Below, piece by piece: positions 1 through 5,068 of a DNA stretch of 5,068 nt. The first letter of the stretch is position 1, and each line of letters opens with the position of its first letter. Under the pieces are notes generated by a model. The model worked only from the letters and a program-made list of their open reading frames with translations. It had not been told where the DNA came from and did not search any database. Origin of the DNA: Rhodospirillales bacterium (GTDB lineage Bacteria; Pseudomonadota; Alphaproteobacteria; Rhodospirillales; JAOUPW01); contig JAOUPW010000187.1 in the NCBI GenBank assembly GCA_029879665.1, positions 1 through 5,068 on the forward strand, read 5' to 3'. A program made the position numbers and the translations under genes.

Positions 1-1160
1 TTGCGGTCAAGGATTTTAGAGGCCACCATGGTGCGCAACACCTGTGCCGTGCCGCCGCCGATGGTGAACATGCGCGCATCCCGAGCCATGCGTTCGAGCG
101 GCATGTTGCGGGAATAGCCGCTGGCACCGAACACCTGAAGGGCGTCCGTGGTAACCTTGATTGCCGTTTCAGCGGCAAAGATCTTGGCCCGGGCGGCCTC
201 GGTGATATCGGGAAAGCCGTCCCCGGCACCCGCCGCCGCCTTGTAAATGAGAAGCCGGGCGGCATTGAGCTGAGTGTCCATGTCCACCAGCATCCATTGC
301 AGCCCCTGGAATTCGCAGATGGGCCGGCCGAATTGTTCACGCTCCTGGGAATAGGCGAGCGCCAGTTCGTAAGCCCCCTGGGCAATACCGAGGGCCACCG
401 TAGCTGCCCCCACCCGCTGAGCGTTATAGGCGGTCATCAACCCGGCAAAGCCGCGTTTCAGTCCCTGAGGCGGGACCACCGCCATGTCGGCGGGGATTTC
501 AAGATCCTCAAAAATGATCTCGCATTCCGGAATCCCGCGCAGCCCCATGGTTGGTTCGCGCTTGCCGATGATCAGCCCCTTCGGCGTATCCTGATCCGCA
601 TCGCGCACGGCGATAAAACCGCAGATGCCCTGCGCCTCGCCGTCCTCATAGACACGGGCAAAAATCAGGTGCAGACGGGAAACTCCGCCGCCGGTAATCC
701 AGTGCTTGGCCCCATTGAGAACGTAATGGTCGCCCTTTTTATCGGCCCGGGTGGTCATTTCCGAAGCCGCGCTCCCTGCTCCCGGTTCGGTAATGCAGAT
801 GGCCGGCTTGTCGCCGCCCAGCACCAACCCGGCGGCGAGTTTTTTCTGCGCTTCCGATCCGTATTCCATGATCGCGCCGATAGCACCCATGTTGGCTTCG
901 ACCACGATGCGCGCGGTGACGCCGCAGACTTTGGCCATTTCCTCGATCACCAGCACCGCGTCCAGGTAGCTGAGCCCCAGCCCGCCATAGGCTTCCGGGA
1001 TGGTCATGCCGAAGAAGCCGGATTCTTTCAACACCTCCACATTGTTCCAGGGGTACTGTTCGGAACGGTCGACTTCGGCGGCGCGGGGGCCAATATCGCG
1101 CGCCGCCACCTTTTGCGCCGTTTCCTGCAATTGTTTCTGGGTTTCGGTCAGTTCGAACAT
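1..1160 (-). CDS. acd: Acyl-CoA dehydrogenase-fold protein, probable 3-sulfinopropanoyl-CoA desulfinase (C-terminus off window)
   Basis: The gene starts at ATG 1160 and reads 386 codons to the left edge, ending ...SKILDR; from family length only about 10 residues are missing. The sequence shows a complete FAD-binding acyl-CoA dehydrogenase fold: helical N-domain from FELTETQKQL, the flavin/substrate signature CITEPGAGSA (122-131), WITGGG (154-159), and the C-terminal REQFGRPI (274-281) and FGASGYSRNMPLER (344-357). Both known catalytic-base sites are empty. The MCAD-type YEGT is GGGT (Gly369 for Glu), and the isovaleryl-CoA dehydrogenase-type Glu before Arg is Gln248. Arg84 is present. From memory of the family, the Advenella mimigardefordensis desulfinase has an active-site Arg84, a Gln near 246 and no catalytic Glu. 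The family releases sulfite from 3-sulfinopropanoyl-CoA without net oxidation, giving propanoyl-CoA; it is cytoplasmic. The start has a weak ribosome site, and an in-frame GTG three codons upstream is possible. It is divergent from the kinase gene. ACAD fold is certain; desulfinase is likely; a non-canonical dehydrogenase is the alternative. Confidence 0.75.
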   Translation of the reverse strand, partial: MFELTETQKQLQETAQKVAARDIGPRAAEVDRSEQYPWNNVEVLKESGFFGMTIPEAYGGLGLSYLDAVLVIEEMAKVCGVTARIVVEANMGAIGAIMEYGSEAQKKLAAGLVLGGDKPAICITEPGAGSAASEMTTRADKKGDHYVLNGAKHWITGGGVSRLHLIFARVYEDGEAQGICGFIAVRDADQDTPKGLIIGKREPTMGLRGIPECEIIFEDLEIPADMAVVPPQGLKRGFAGLMTAYNAQRVGAATVALGIAQGAYELALAYSQEREQFGRPICEFQGLQWMLVDMDTQLNAARLLIYKAAAGAGDGFPDITEAARAKIFAAETAIKVTTDALQVFGASGYSRNMPLERMARDARMFTIGGGTAQVLRTMVASKILDR

Positions 1161-1306
1161 TTCAAGCACCCGTCAAATATCTTTTTGGAACCAAAGCCTC
1201 CTACTCCTTTACCATCTCACTTGTTTCGCCGCCAGAAAATGACGGCACCAATTTCGCTGGATTTTCTATTGCTCCTGCAGCGCGAAGTCGGTATGGCAAC
1301 AGGACG
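1161..1306. promoter_or_regulatory. Divergent intergenic region between desulfinase and kinase genes
   Basis: This 146-nt gap separates two gene starts pointing away from each other, so it should hold promoters for both. It is more AT-rich than its surroundings. I find no convincing -35/-10 pair on either strand. Neither start has a strong Shine-Dalgarno: the AGGA before the kinase lies only 2 nt from its ATG. The one visible symmetry is the dyad listed separately at 1234-1267. Role inferred from position. Confidence 0.5.
1234..1267. repeat. Inverted repeat AGAAAAT-N20-ATTTTCT in divergent promoter region
   Basis: Perfect 7-bp arms (1234-1240 and 1261-1267) are separated by 20 nt, so the arm centres are 27 bp apart, which is not an exact number of helical turns. 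It lies 40-73 nt upstream of the kinase start and 74-107 nt upstream of the desulfinase start, where an operator could sit. The arms are AT-rich, so chance is a real possibility. Confidence 0.2.
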
Positions 1307-2311
1307 ATGAGCCCCCTACCCGGCCCCGTTCTTGAACTGCTTACCCGCTCCGGCCTGTTGGGTCCGGGCGAGAGGCCGCCGTCCGAACTGTTCACTGGCG
1401 GCGTCAGTTCCGATATCTGGCGGGTCGACCTGGCAAGGGGGCCCGTATGCGTCAAACGCGCCCGCGCCAAGCTGAAGGTAACACAGGAATGGTACGTTCC
1501 GGTTCGGCGCAATGCGTCCGAGGTGGACTGGTACGAAACCGTGGCGGGTATCGTTCCCAAAGCCGTCCCCCGGGTCCTCGCCCATGATCCGGCAGCCGGG
1601 TTTTTCGTCATGGAATACCTGCCCCCTGCATCCAACCGGTCCTGGAAGGAAGAACTCAGGCAAGGCCATGCCAATCCCGCCTTCGCCGCCAGGGTCGGTG
1701 CGGACCTGGCCCGCATCCATTCCGCCACCGGGGCCAATGCCGAAATGGCCGCCCGATTTGCCACCGACGAGGTTTTTCACGCCATCCGGCTGGAACCCTA
1801 TCTGGCGGCAACGGCTACCGTTCATCCGGATCTTCAGGACCGGCTCATGGAACTTTACCGGATCACGGCGGAAAACCGCCATGCCGTGGTCCATGGCGAC
1901 GTCAGCCCGAAAAACATCCTGATCGGGCCGGACGGGCCCATCTTCATCGACGCCGAATGCGCGTGGTACGGTGATCCGGCCTTTGACCTTGCTTTCTGCC
2001 TCAAGCATTTTTTGTTGAAATGTCTATGGACGCCACCGGCCCGGACGGGATTTCTTGCCTGTTTCGACGCCATGATCGACGCCTATGAACCGGATATCCC
2101 GGGACAGAATCCGGCCGCCATCAAAACCCGCATCGCCCATCTGCTGCCCGGGCTGTTTCTCGGACGGGTGGACGGCAAGTCGCCGGTGGAGTATGTGACC
2201 AGGGAAGAGGACAAGAACCGGGTCCGACGGTGCGCGCGCCGACTCCTCGTCGATCCCGTGAACACCCCCGCGGAAGTCCGCATGGCCTGGGCCGAGGAAC
2301 TGGAAACGTGA
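1307..2311 (+). CDS. Small-molecule kinase, APH/choline kinase/MTR kinase-like family
   Basis: This 334-residue protein has the eukaryotic-like kinase fold of the phosphotransferase (APH) family. In order: a glycine-rich loop TGGVSSD (30-36), the ATP-binding lysine in VCVK (Lys50), a likely partner Glu72, a hinge FFVMEYLPP (99-107), the Brenner motif HGDVSPKN (196-203) with catalytic Asp198 and metal-binding Asn203, and the metal-binding Asp215 in FIDAE, the DFG equivalent. YGDPAFDLAF (221-230) follows, as in methylthioribose and choline kinases. All residues needed for phosphate transfer are present, so it should be active on a small hydroxyl-bearing molecule in the cytoplasm. The substrate cannot be read from the sequence. 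The chain overlaps the next gene by 4 nt, so its product is probably the substrate, or a precursor, of the enolase-like enzyme. I chose ATG 1307 because no other ATG or GTG in frame is close. The ribosome site is poor. An antibiotic-resistance role is unlikely given the metabolic context. Confidence 0.85.
   Translation: MSPLPGPVLELLTRSGLLGPGERPPSELFTGGVSSDIWRVDLARGPVCVKRARAKLKVTQEWYVPVRRNASEVDWYETVAGIVPKAVPRVLAHDPAAGFFVMEYLPPASNRSWKEELRQGHANPAFAARVGADLARIHSATGANAEMAARFATDEVFHAIRLEPYLAATATVHPDLQDRLMELYRITAENRHAVVHGDVSPKNILIGPDGPIFIDAECAWYGDPAFDLAFCLKHFLLKCLWTPPARTGFLACFDAMIDAYEPDIPGQNPAAIKTRIAHLLPGLFLGRVDGKSPVEYVTREEDKNRVRRCARRLLVDPVNTPAEVRMAWAEELET
2294..2298 (+). promoter_or_regulatory. Ribosome binding site (GAGGA) for the enolase-like gene
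   Basis: GAGGA lies inside the last codons of the kinase gene, 9 nt before GTG 2308. It supports the GTG start and the 4-nt coupled overlap over the in-frame ATG 2230, which would add 26 residues unlike any enolase N-terminus. Confidence 0.65.
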
Positions 2312-3597
2312 ACGCCACCCTGATCCGCAACGTCAATGGCCGCAAGGTCTGGGATTCCCGCGGTCGGCCAACGGTCGAGGTCGAGGTTTCCCTCGACAGC
2401 GGCGTTCGCGGCCGCGCCATCGCTCCTGCTGGGGCCTCCACCGGCAGCGGCGAGGCGGTCGATCTGCGTGACGGCGGAAAGGCGTTCGGCGGTTACGGGG
2501 TCGGGCGTGCCATCGCCGCCGTCAACGGCGAGATCGCCGCAGAGCTGAACGGCGCGGACGCTTCCAACCAGCCGGCCTGCGACCGGTTGCTAATCGATCT
2601 GGACGGCACTCCCGACAAGGGCCGCCTGGGCGGCAACGCCTTGATCGCGACCTCGATGGCTATCGCCCACGCTGCCGCGGCCGCTGCGGGCCAACCGTTA
2701 TGGCGATACCTGGGCGGTGATGAAAACGCCATTCTGCCTTTGCCGGAAATTCAGATTTTCGGCGGCGGAGCCCATGCCGGACGCCGCGTCGATATTCAGG
2801 ACTTCATGGTCATCGCCACCGGTGCAGCGGATTTCGCCCAGGCGCTCGACTGGACGGCGGAGGTCTACCTCGCCGCCGGGGCGCTCATGGAACGGAACGG
2901 CCGTCTGGCCGGCGTCGCCGACGAAGGGGGATATTGGCCTGTTTTCGACGGCAACGAACAGGCTTTGGAGTTTCTCGTTCGGGCGATCGAAGACGCCGGC
3001 TATACCCCCGGCAAGGACGTATCCATCTCCCTCGATGTCGCGGCTTCCGAATTCGGACGCGGCGGACGCTACCGATTAGCGCGGGATGAACGCGACGTGG
3101 ACAGTGACGGATTGTGCGAAATGCTCATGGGCTGGTTGGAGCGCTATCCGATCGTTTCCATTGAAGATCCCCTGGCCGAGGACGACCCGGACGGCCTGAT
3201 CGCCTTTACCCGAACCGCCGGAATGCGGGTGCAGATCATCGGCGACGATTACCTGGTGACGAATGCCGGCCGGGTGGCGGCGGCGGCACGGGACGGCGCC
3301 TGCAATGCGGTTCTAGTCAAGCCCAACCAGGCAGGCACCCTGACCGAAACGCGGGCGGCCCTCGACGCCGCCGTGGCCGCAGGCTGGGGCGCCGTGGTTT
3401 CCGCCCGCTCCGGCGAGACCGAGGACGTGACCATCGTTCACCTGGCGGTGGGCTGGGGCGCCCGACAACTCAAGGTGGGCTCCTTCGCCCGCTCCGAACG
3501 GATGGCGAAATGGAACGAAGCCTTGCGGATCGGCGAGGCATTGTTGAGCCAGGGACGCCTGCCGCCCGCCTCCGCCTTTCCCTGGGGCCAAGTTTAA
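2308..3597 (+). CDS. Enolase paralog with altered active site
   Basis: The 429-residue product aligns end to end with enolase: RNVNGRKVWDSRGRPTVE at the N-terminus, mobile loop PAGASTGS (40-47), the barrel, and a GS-ARSERMAKWNEALR tail. By yeast numbering the following are kept: Ser39 (Ser44 here), His159 (His156), Glu211 (Glu206), metal ligands Asp246/Glu295/Asp320 (Asp243/Glu286/Asp313), base Lys345 (Lys338), Arg374/Ser375 (367/368) and Lys396 (Lys389). Three things differ: His373 is Ala366 (SARSGETED instead of SHRSGETED), Glu168 is Asp165, and the NGGEH loop is GGGAH. These sites contact the phosphate and leaving hydroxyl of 2-phosphoglycerate, so I infer a different substrate and not housekeeping glycolysis. 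Proton abstraction next to a carboxylate should survive. A precedent for an enolase homolog outside glycolysis is carboxyphosphonoenolpyruvate synthase of bialaphos biosynthesis. It is coupled to the kinase and convergent with phnX. The GTG start is supported by GAGGA 9 nt upstream. Weakly active true enolase is a less likely alternative. Confidence 0.88.
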   Translation: MNATLIRNVNGRKVWDSRGRPTVEVEVSLDSGVRGRAIAPAGASTGSGEAVDLRDGGKAFGGYGVGRAIAAVNGEIAAELNGADASNQPACDRLLIDLDGTPDKGRLGGNALIATSMAIAHAAAAAAGQPLWRYLGGDENAILPLPEIQIFGGGAHAGRRVDIQDFMVIATGAADFAQALDWTAEVYLAAGALMERNGRLAGVADEGGYWPVFDGNEQALEFLVRAIEDAGYTPGKDVSISLDVAASEFGRGGRYRLARDERDVDSDGLCEMLMGWLERYPIVSIEDPLAEDDPDGLIAFTRTAGMRVQIIGDDYLVTNAGRVAAAARDGACNAVLVKPNQAGTLTETRAALDAAVAAGWGAVVSARSGETEDVTIVHLAVGWGARQLKVGSFARSERMAKWNEALRIGEALLSQGRLPPASAFPWGQV

Positions 3598-3618
3598 GTA
3601 ACCGACGATCGGCCAGCG
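3598..3618. other. Convergent 21-nt junction between enolase-like gene and phnX
   Basis: The two stop codons are separated by only 21 nt. A short dyad, CCGA-cga-TCGG (3602-3612), lies inside. Neither side has a run of T, so I do not call a terminator. Transcripts of the two convergent units may overlap at their 3' ends. Confidence 0.3.
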
Positions 3619-4449
3619 TTACGGCTTATCCCCTGCCGCCAGCCGGGCTTCAATGTCTTCGATGCAGGGCATCAGGTCGGCGATGGTGTCAATCACGTAA
3701 TGTGCACCGCATTGCCGCATGCGCGTATAGGCGCGCTCGCGGCGGGCATCCTGTTCCTTTTTGGAAAGCTTCTTCCAATCGGCAAGGTTGAGCCCGACTT
3801 CGTTGCCGGAAATCGCCAGGCCGATCGTCCACATGCCGGCGCTGAGCCCTTCCTCGACCCCGGGTACGGTATCGTCCACCTTGACGCAAGCCTCCACCGG
3901 GGAAACTTCCAGGTTGATCATGTTCTGCAGGCACATGAAGGGATAGGGACGGCCTTGCGGCACATCGGCGGCGCAAACGGTAGAATCGGGCTTGTAGCCC
4001 TGCTTGGCGGCGTCTCTTTTATTGATTTCGGTCATGCCCTTGAGATAACCGGTGGTGGTGCCGATTTTTATCTTTTTCTTGCGAAGCGCCGCCACCACCT
4101 GCTTGGTGCCGGGGATCAGCTTGGAATATTTACTTAGGCACGCTTCCTGAAGGGGCACGAAGTTCTTGAACATGCGGTCCACATCCTTGTCGCCCGGCGC
4201 CTTCTTGTGCGCCTTGATCCAGCGCTCACGAACGCTGTCCAGCTCGGTGATTTTCCGGATGTGAACTTTCTTGTGGGCCCCCATGGGAGCTCGGGCTTCC
4301 TCCATGGTGATGGGAACGCCCTCTTTTTCAAACACGTCCATGAAAACCACCGCCGGCGCCATGCAGCCGAAATCCATGGTCGTGCCGGCCCAGTCCAGAA
4401 GCACGGCCCGAACCGGGCCCTGGTAGGTGCGCTGATAGTGAAAATTCAT
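3619..4449 (-). CDS. phnX: Phosphonoacetaldehyde hydrolase (phosphonatase)
   Basis: This 276-residue HAD-superfamily enzyme hydrolyses phosphonoacetaldehyde to acetaldehyde and phosphate, the carbon-phosphorus cleaving step of 2-aminoethylphosphonate breakdown; it is cytoplasmic and Mg-dependent. The nucleophile motif LLDWAGTTMD carries Asp19, with Ala21 where most HAD phosphatases have a second Asp, as is usual in PhnX. The cap segment PMGAHKKVHIR (56-65 region) carries Lys60, the Schiff-base lysine (Lys53 in Bacillus cereus), and His63. TTTGYLKGM (131-139), GRPYPFMC (166-173) and KVDDTVPG (190-197, metal ligand Asp193) complete the site. The last motif is the proteobacterial variant. Length matches the family. 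The start is ATG 4449, preceded by AGGAG at a spacing of 8 nt. LysR is divergent and is its probable regulator. Its usual aminotransferase partner PhnW is not in the window. Family assignment is firm; a closely related aldehyde substrate cannot be excluded. Confidence 0.93.
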   Translation of the reverse strand: MNFHYQRTYQGPVRAVLLDWAGTTMDFGCMAPAVVFMDVFEKEGVPITMEEARAPMGAHKKVHIRKITELDSVRERWIKAHKKAPGDKDVDRMFKNFVPLQEACLSKYSKLIPGTKQVVAALRKKKIKIGTTTGYLKGMTEINKRDAAKQGYKPDSTVCAADVPQGRPYPFMCLQNMINLEVSPVEACVKVDDTVPGVEEGLSAGMWTIGLAISGNEVGLNLADWKKLSKKEQDARRERAYTRMRQCGAHYVIDTIADLMPCIEDIEARLAAGDKP

Positions 4450-4457
4450 CTAGATTG

Positions 4458-4462
4458 CTCCT
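4458..4462 (-). promoter_or_regulatory. Ribosome binding site (AGGAG) for phnX
   Basis: On the minus strand AGGAG is followed by 8 nt and then ATG 4449. This is the strongest Shine-Dalgarno in the window and it fixes the phnX start, including the roughly 7 residues longer N-terminus compared with the Bacillus enzyme. Confidence 0.75.
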
Positions 4463-4517
4463 GATAAAAGCTGGAAGAATTAAGTTGGATAGATGCGAAA
4501 CAGTTCCGGAATGGTCT

Positions 4518-4534
4518 GAAATTCGGCTTATTTC
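4518..4534. promoter_or_regulatory. Dyad GAAAT-N7-ATTTC upstream of phnX, candidate LysR operator
   Basis: Perfect 5-bp arms with a 7-nt spacer, centred about 77 nt upstream of the phnX start codon. The 17-bp geometry matches the dyad over the lysR start (4699-4715), although the arm sequences differ. LysR proteins commonly bind 15-17-bp dyads upstream of the target promoter. The arms are short, so this is tentative. Confidence 0.3.
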
Positions 4535-4597
4535 CCATCTTGGCCCGAAGGATTTCACACTCGGGACGGCTCCGGCAAATTCAAAAAATAGATGGAA

Positions 4598-4618
4598 TCC
4601 ATGGCTTTTAGCCATGGA
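4598..4618. repeat. Perfect hairpin TCCATGGC-N5-GCCATGGA
   Basis: Two perfect 8-bp arms flank a TTTTA/TAAAA spacer, midway between phnX and lysR. It has no T-run after the stem and sits upstream of both genes, so terminator is a poor explanation. It could be an operator or a structure in the phnX or lysR 5' leader. Protein binding is inferred; the symmetry itself is exact. Confidence 0.45.
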
Positions 4619-4626
4619 GCGCGGTG

Positions 4627-4641
4627 CCGGAGAAGTTCCGG
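4627..4641. repeat. Short inverted repeat CCGGA-N5-TCCGG
   Basis: Perfect 5-bp arms lie 9 nt to the right of the CCATGG hairpin. The word AGTTCCGG occurs here (4634-4641) and again at 4502-4509, where it forms part of the palindrome TTCCGGAA (4504-4511). Repetition of the word on both sides of the region is mildly suggestive of paired binding sites; GC-rich chance is possible. Confidence 0.25.
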
Positions 4642-4698
4642 TTCCCTTTCCGTGGGGATTGCGGCACTATTGACGTAGACGCGCGTTTCCATTCAAGC

Positions 4699-4715
4699 CA
4701 TTGATTTAAACAATG
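4699..4715. promoter_or_regulatory. Near-palindrome CATTG-N7-CAATG over the lysR start codon, candidate autoregulatory LysR box
   Basis: Fourteen of 16 paired positions are symmetric around the centre at 4707, and the ATTG...CAAT arms contain the T-N11-A spacing typical of LysR boxes (T4701, A4713). The right arm ends in the ATG of lysR itself, so bound regulator would block its own expression, a common LysR arrangement. Site is exact; function inferred. Confidence 0.45.
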
Positions 4716-5068
4716 CTCTATACACAACTTCGCTCCTTCCATGCCGTCGCCCGCGAAGGCGGGTTTACCGCCGCCGCTAATTCCCTTGGCATCGGCCAGC
4801 CGACGGTCACCACCCAGATCAAAACCCTTGAAACCCATTTCGAGGTCGAACTGTTTCATCGTCAGGGACGCGGCATCACCTTGACGGAAACGGGAAAGGA
4901 ACTGTACCAGCACACCCGGCGTCTGTTTCAATGCGAAACCGATACGCTCGATTTCCTTAGTGCCGGACGCGAACTTAAAACCGGGCACTTGCACGTTGGT
5001 GCCGTTGGCCCTTATCACGTGACGGAAATGCTAGCGGCATTCAACAAGCTTTACCCCGGCGTCAAGGT
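4713..5068 (+). CDS. LysR-type transcriptional regulator, N-terminal part (runs off window)
   Basis: From ATG 4713 the frame stays open to the right edge, giving 118 residues of an expected 290-310. Residues 1-60 form the LysR winged helix-turn-helix: LRSFHAVAREGGFTAAA (6-22), the turn and recognition helix LGIGQPTVTTQIKTLE (25-40), and the wing LFHRQGRGITLTETGKEL (48-65). A linker helix follows, and HLHVGAVGPY (94-103) opens the effector-binding domain. The ligand pocket is outside the window, so the inducer cannot be judged. Divergence from phnX suggests it activates phosphonate use, possibly responding to 2-aminoethylphosphonate or phosphonoacetaldehyde. No Shine-Dalgarno is visible before the ATG, but the conserved N-terminus begins right after it, so the start is credible. 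Confidence 0.92.
   Translation, partial: MLYTQLRSFHAVAREGGFTAAANSLGIGQPTVTTQIKTLETHFEVELFHRQGRGITLTETGKELYQHTRRLFQCETDTLDFLSAGRELKTGHLHVGAVGPYHVTEMLAAFNKLYPGVK

Larger units (their letters stand above)
4450..4712. promoter_or_regulatory. phnX-lysR divergent regulatory region
   Basis: This 263-nt region lies between the two divergent start codons and is the largest gene-free stretch here. It contains no convincing small gene. It holds four dyads, listed separately: GAAAT-N7-ATTTC nearer phnX, an 8-bp-arm hairpin in the middle, CCGGA-N5-TCCGG beside it, and a near-palindrome over the lysR start. A TTGACG at 4670-4675 resembles a -35 box for lysR, but no good -10 follows at 16-18 nt. Divergence from the target is the standard LysR layout, so activator binding here is expected. 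This is inferred from layout. Confidence 0.6.

Noticed and set aside
1268..1277. ATTGCTCCTG shared with 4454-4463 as a possible repeated regulatory site
   Set aside because: The second copy is just the phnX Shine-Dalgarno region; a 10-bp match centred on a Shine-Dalgarno word is easily chance.
297..1310. Long plus-strand open frame of 337 codons
   Set aside because: It is antisense to the acyl-CoA dehydrogenase-fold gene, whose reading matches a known family throughout; the plus-strand product shows no recognisable domain.
1316..2008. Minus-strand open frame of 230 codons
   Set aside because: It lies opposite the kinase gene, which carries intact kinase motifs; this is a shadow typical of GC-rich coding DNA.
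3602..3612. Bidirectional terminator between enolase-like gene and phnX
   Set aside because: The stem is only 4 bp and no T-run follows on either strand.
3700..4137. Plus-strand open frame of 145 codons
   Set aside because: It is antisense to phnX, whose catalytic motifs are all in the minus-strand frame.
4328..4615. Possible N-terminal extension or extra gene upstream of phnX on the minus strand
   Set aside because: It is in a different frame from phnX, and the AGGAG site and family length fix the phnX start at 4449.
4670..4698. Sigma-70 promoter for lysR beginning with TTGACG
   Set aside because: The hexamer at the expected -10 distance (TCAAGC) does not resemble TATAAT, so only half the promoter is visible.
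4608..5018. Minus-strand open frame of 136 codons
   Set aside because: It is antisense to the lysR N-terminal region, which has a clear helix-turn-helix in the plus frame.

Overview
The window reads as a stretch of moderately GC-rich proteobacterial chromosome. An alphaproteobacterium is my best guess, from codon use and from the proteobacterial form of PhnX (a KVDDT...PG motif rather than the Bacillus GDTVSD form). It is densely packed with metabolic genes. I see no RNA genes, insertion sequences, CRISPR or phage genes.

Layout, left to right. (1) Positions 1-1160, minus strand: an acyl-CoA dehydrogenase-fold protein, nearly complete and cut at its C-terminus by the window edge. It lacks both known positions of the catalytic glutamate and has an arginine at residue 84, which points to a 3-sulfinopropanoyl-CoA desulfinase rather than a dehydrogenase. 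(2) A 146-nt divergent intergenic region. (3) Positions 1307-2311, plus strand: a small-molecule kinase of the APH/choline-kinase/MTR-kinase fold. (4) Positions 2308-3597, plus strand: an enolase paralog that overlaps the kinase by 4 nt (GTGA), so the two are probably translationally coupled. It keeps the metal ligands and the catalytic Lys/Glu pair but has lost the conserved active-site histidine (yeast His373 position is Ala) and has a Glu168 to Asp change. (5) Positions 3619-4449, minus strand, convergent with the enolase: phosphonoacetaldehyde hydrolase (PhnX) with its nucleophilic Asp and Schiff-base Lys intact. (6) A 263-nt divergent regulatory region with several dyad symmetries. (7) Positions 4713-5068, plus strand: the N-terminal part of a LysR-type regulator, cut by the right edge of the window.

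How they may work together. LysR divergent from phnX is the usual layout for a regulator controlling its neighbour, so PhnX is probably induced by a phosphonate. PhnX splits phosphonoacetaldehyde into acetaldehyde and phosphate. Its usual partner, the aminotransferase PhnW, is not in the window. The kinase and modified enolase look like a two-step module, phosphorylation of a small hydroxy compound followed by an enolase-type elimination on the product. The active-site changes argue against the glycolytic 2-phosphoglycerate reaction. Because this pair lies tail-to-tail with phnX, a role in phosphonate or organophosphorus metabolism is a reasonable but unproven inference. The desulfinase would release sulfite from 3-sulfinopropanoyl-CoA and yield propanoyl-CoA. 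It may belong to a separate organosulfur unit extending to the left of the window.

The least explained element is the kinase-enolase pair, whose substrate I cannot name from the sequence.
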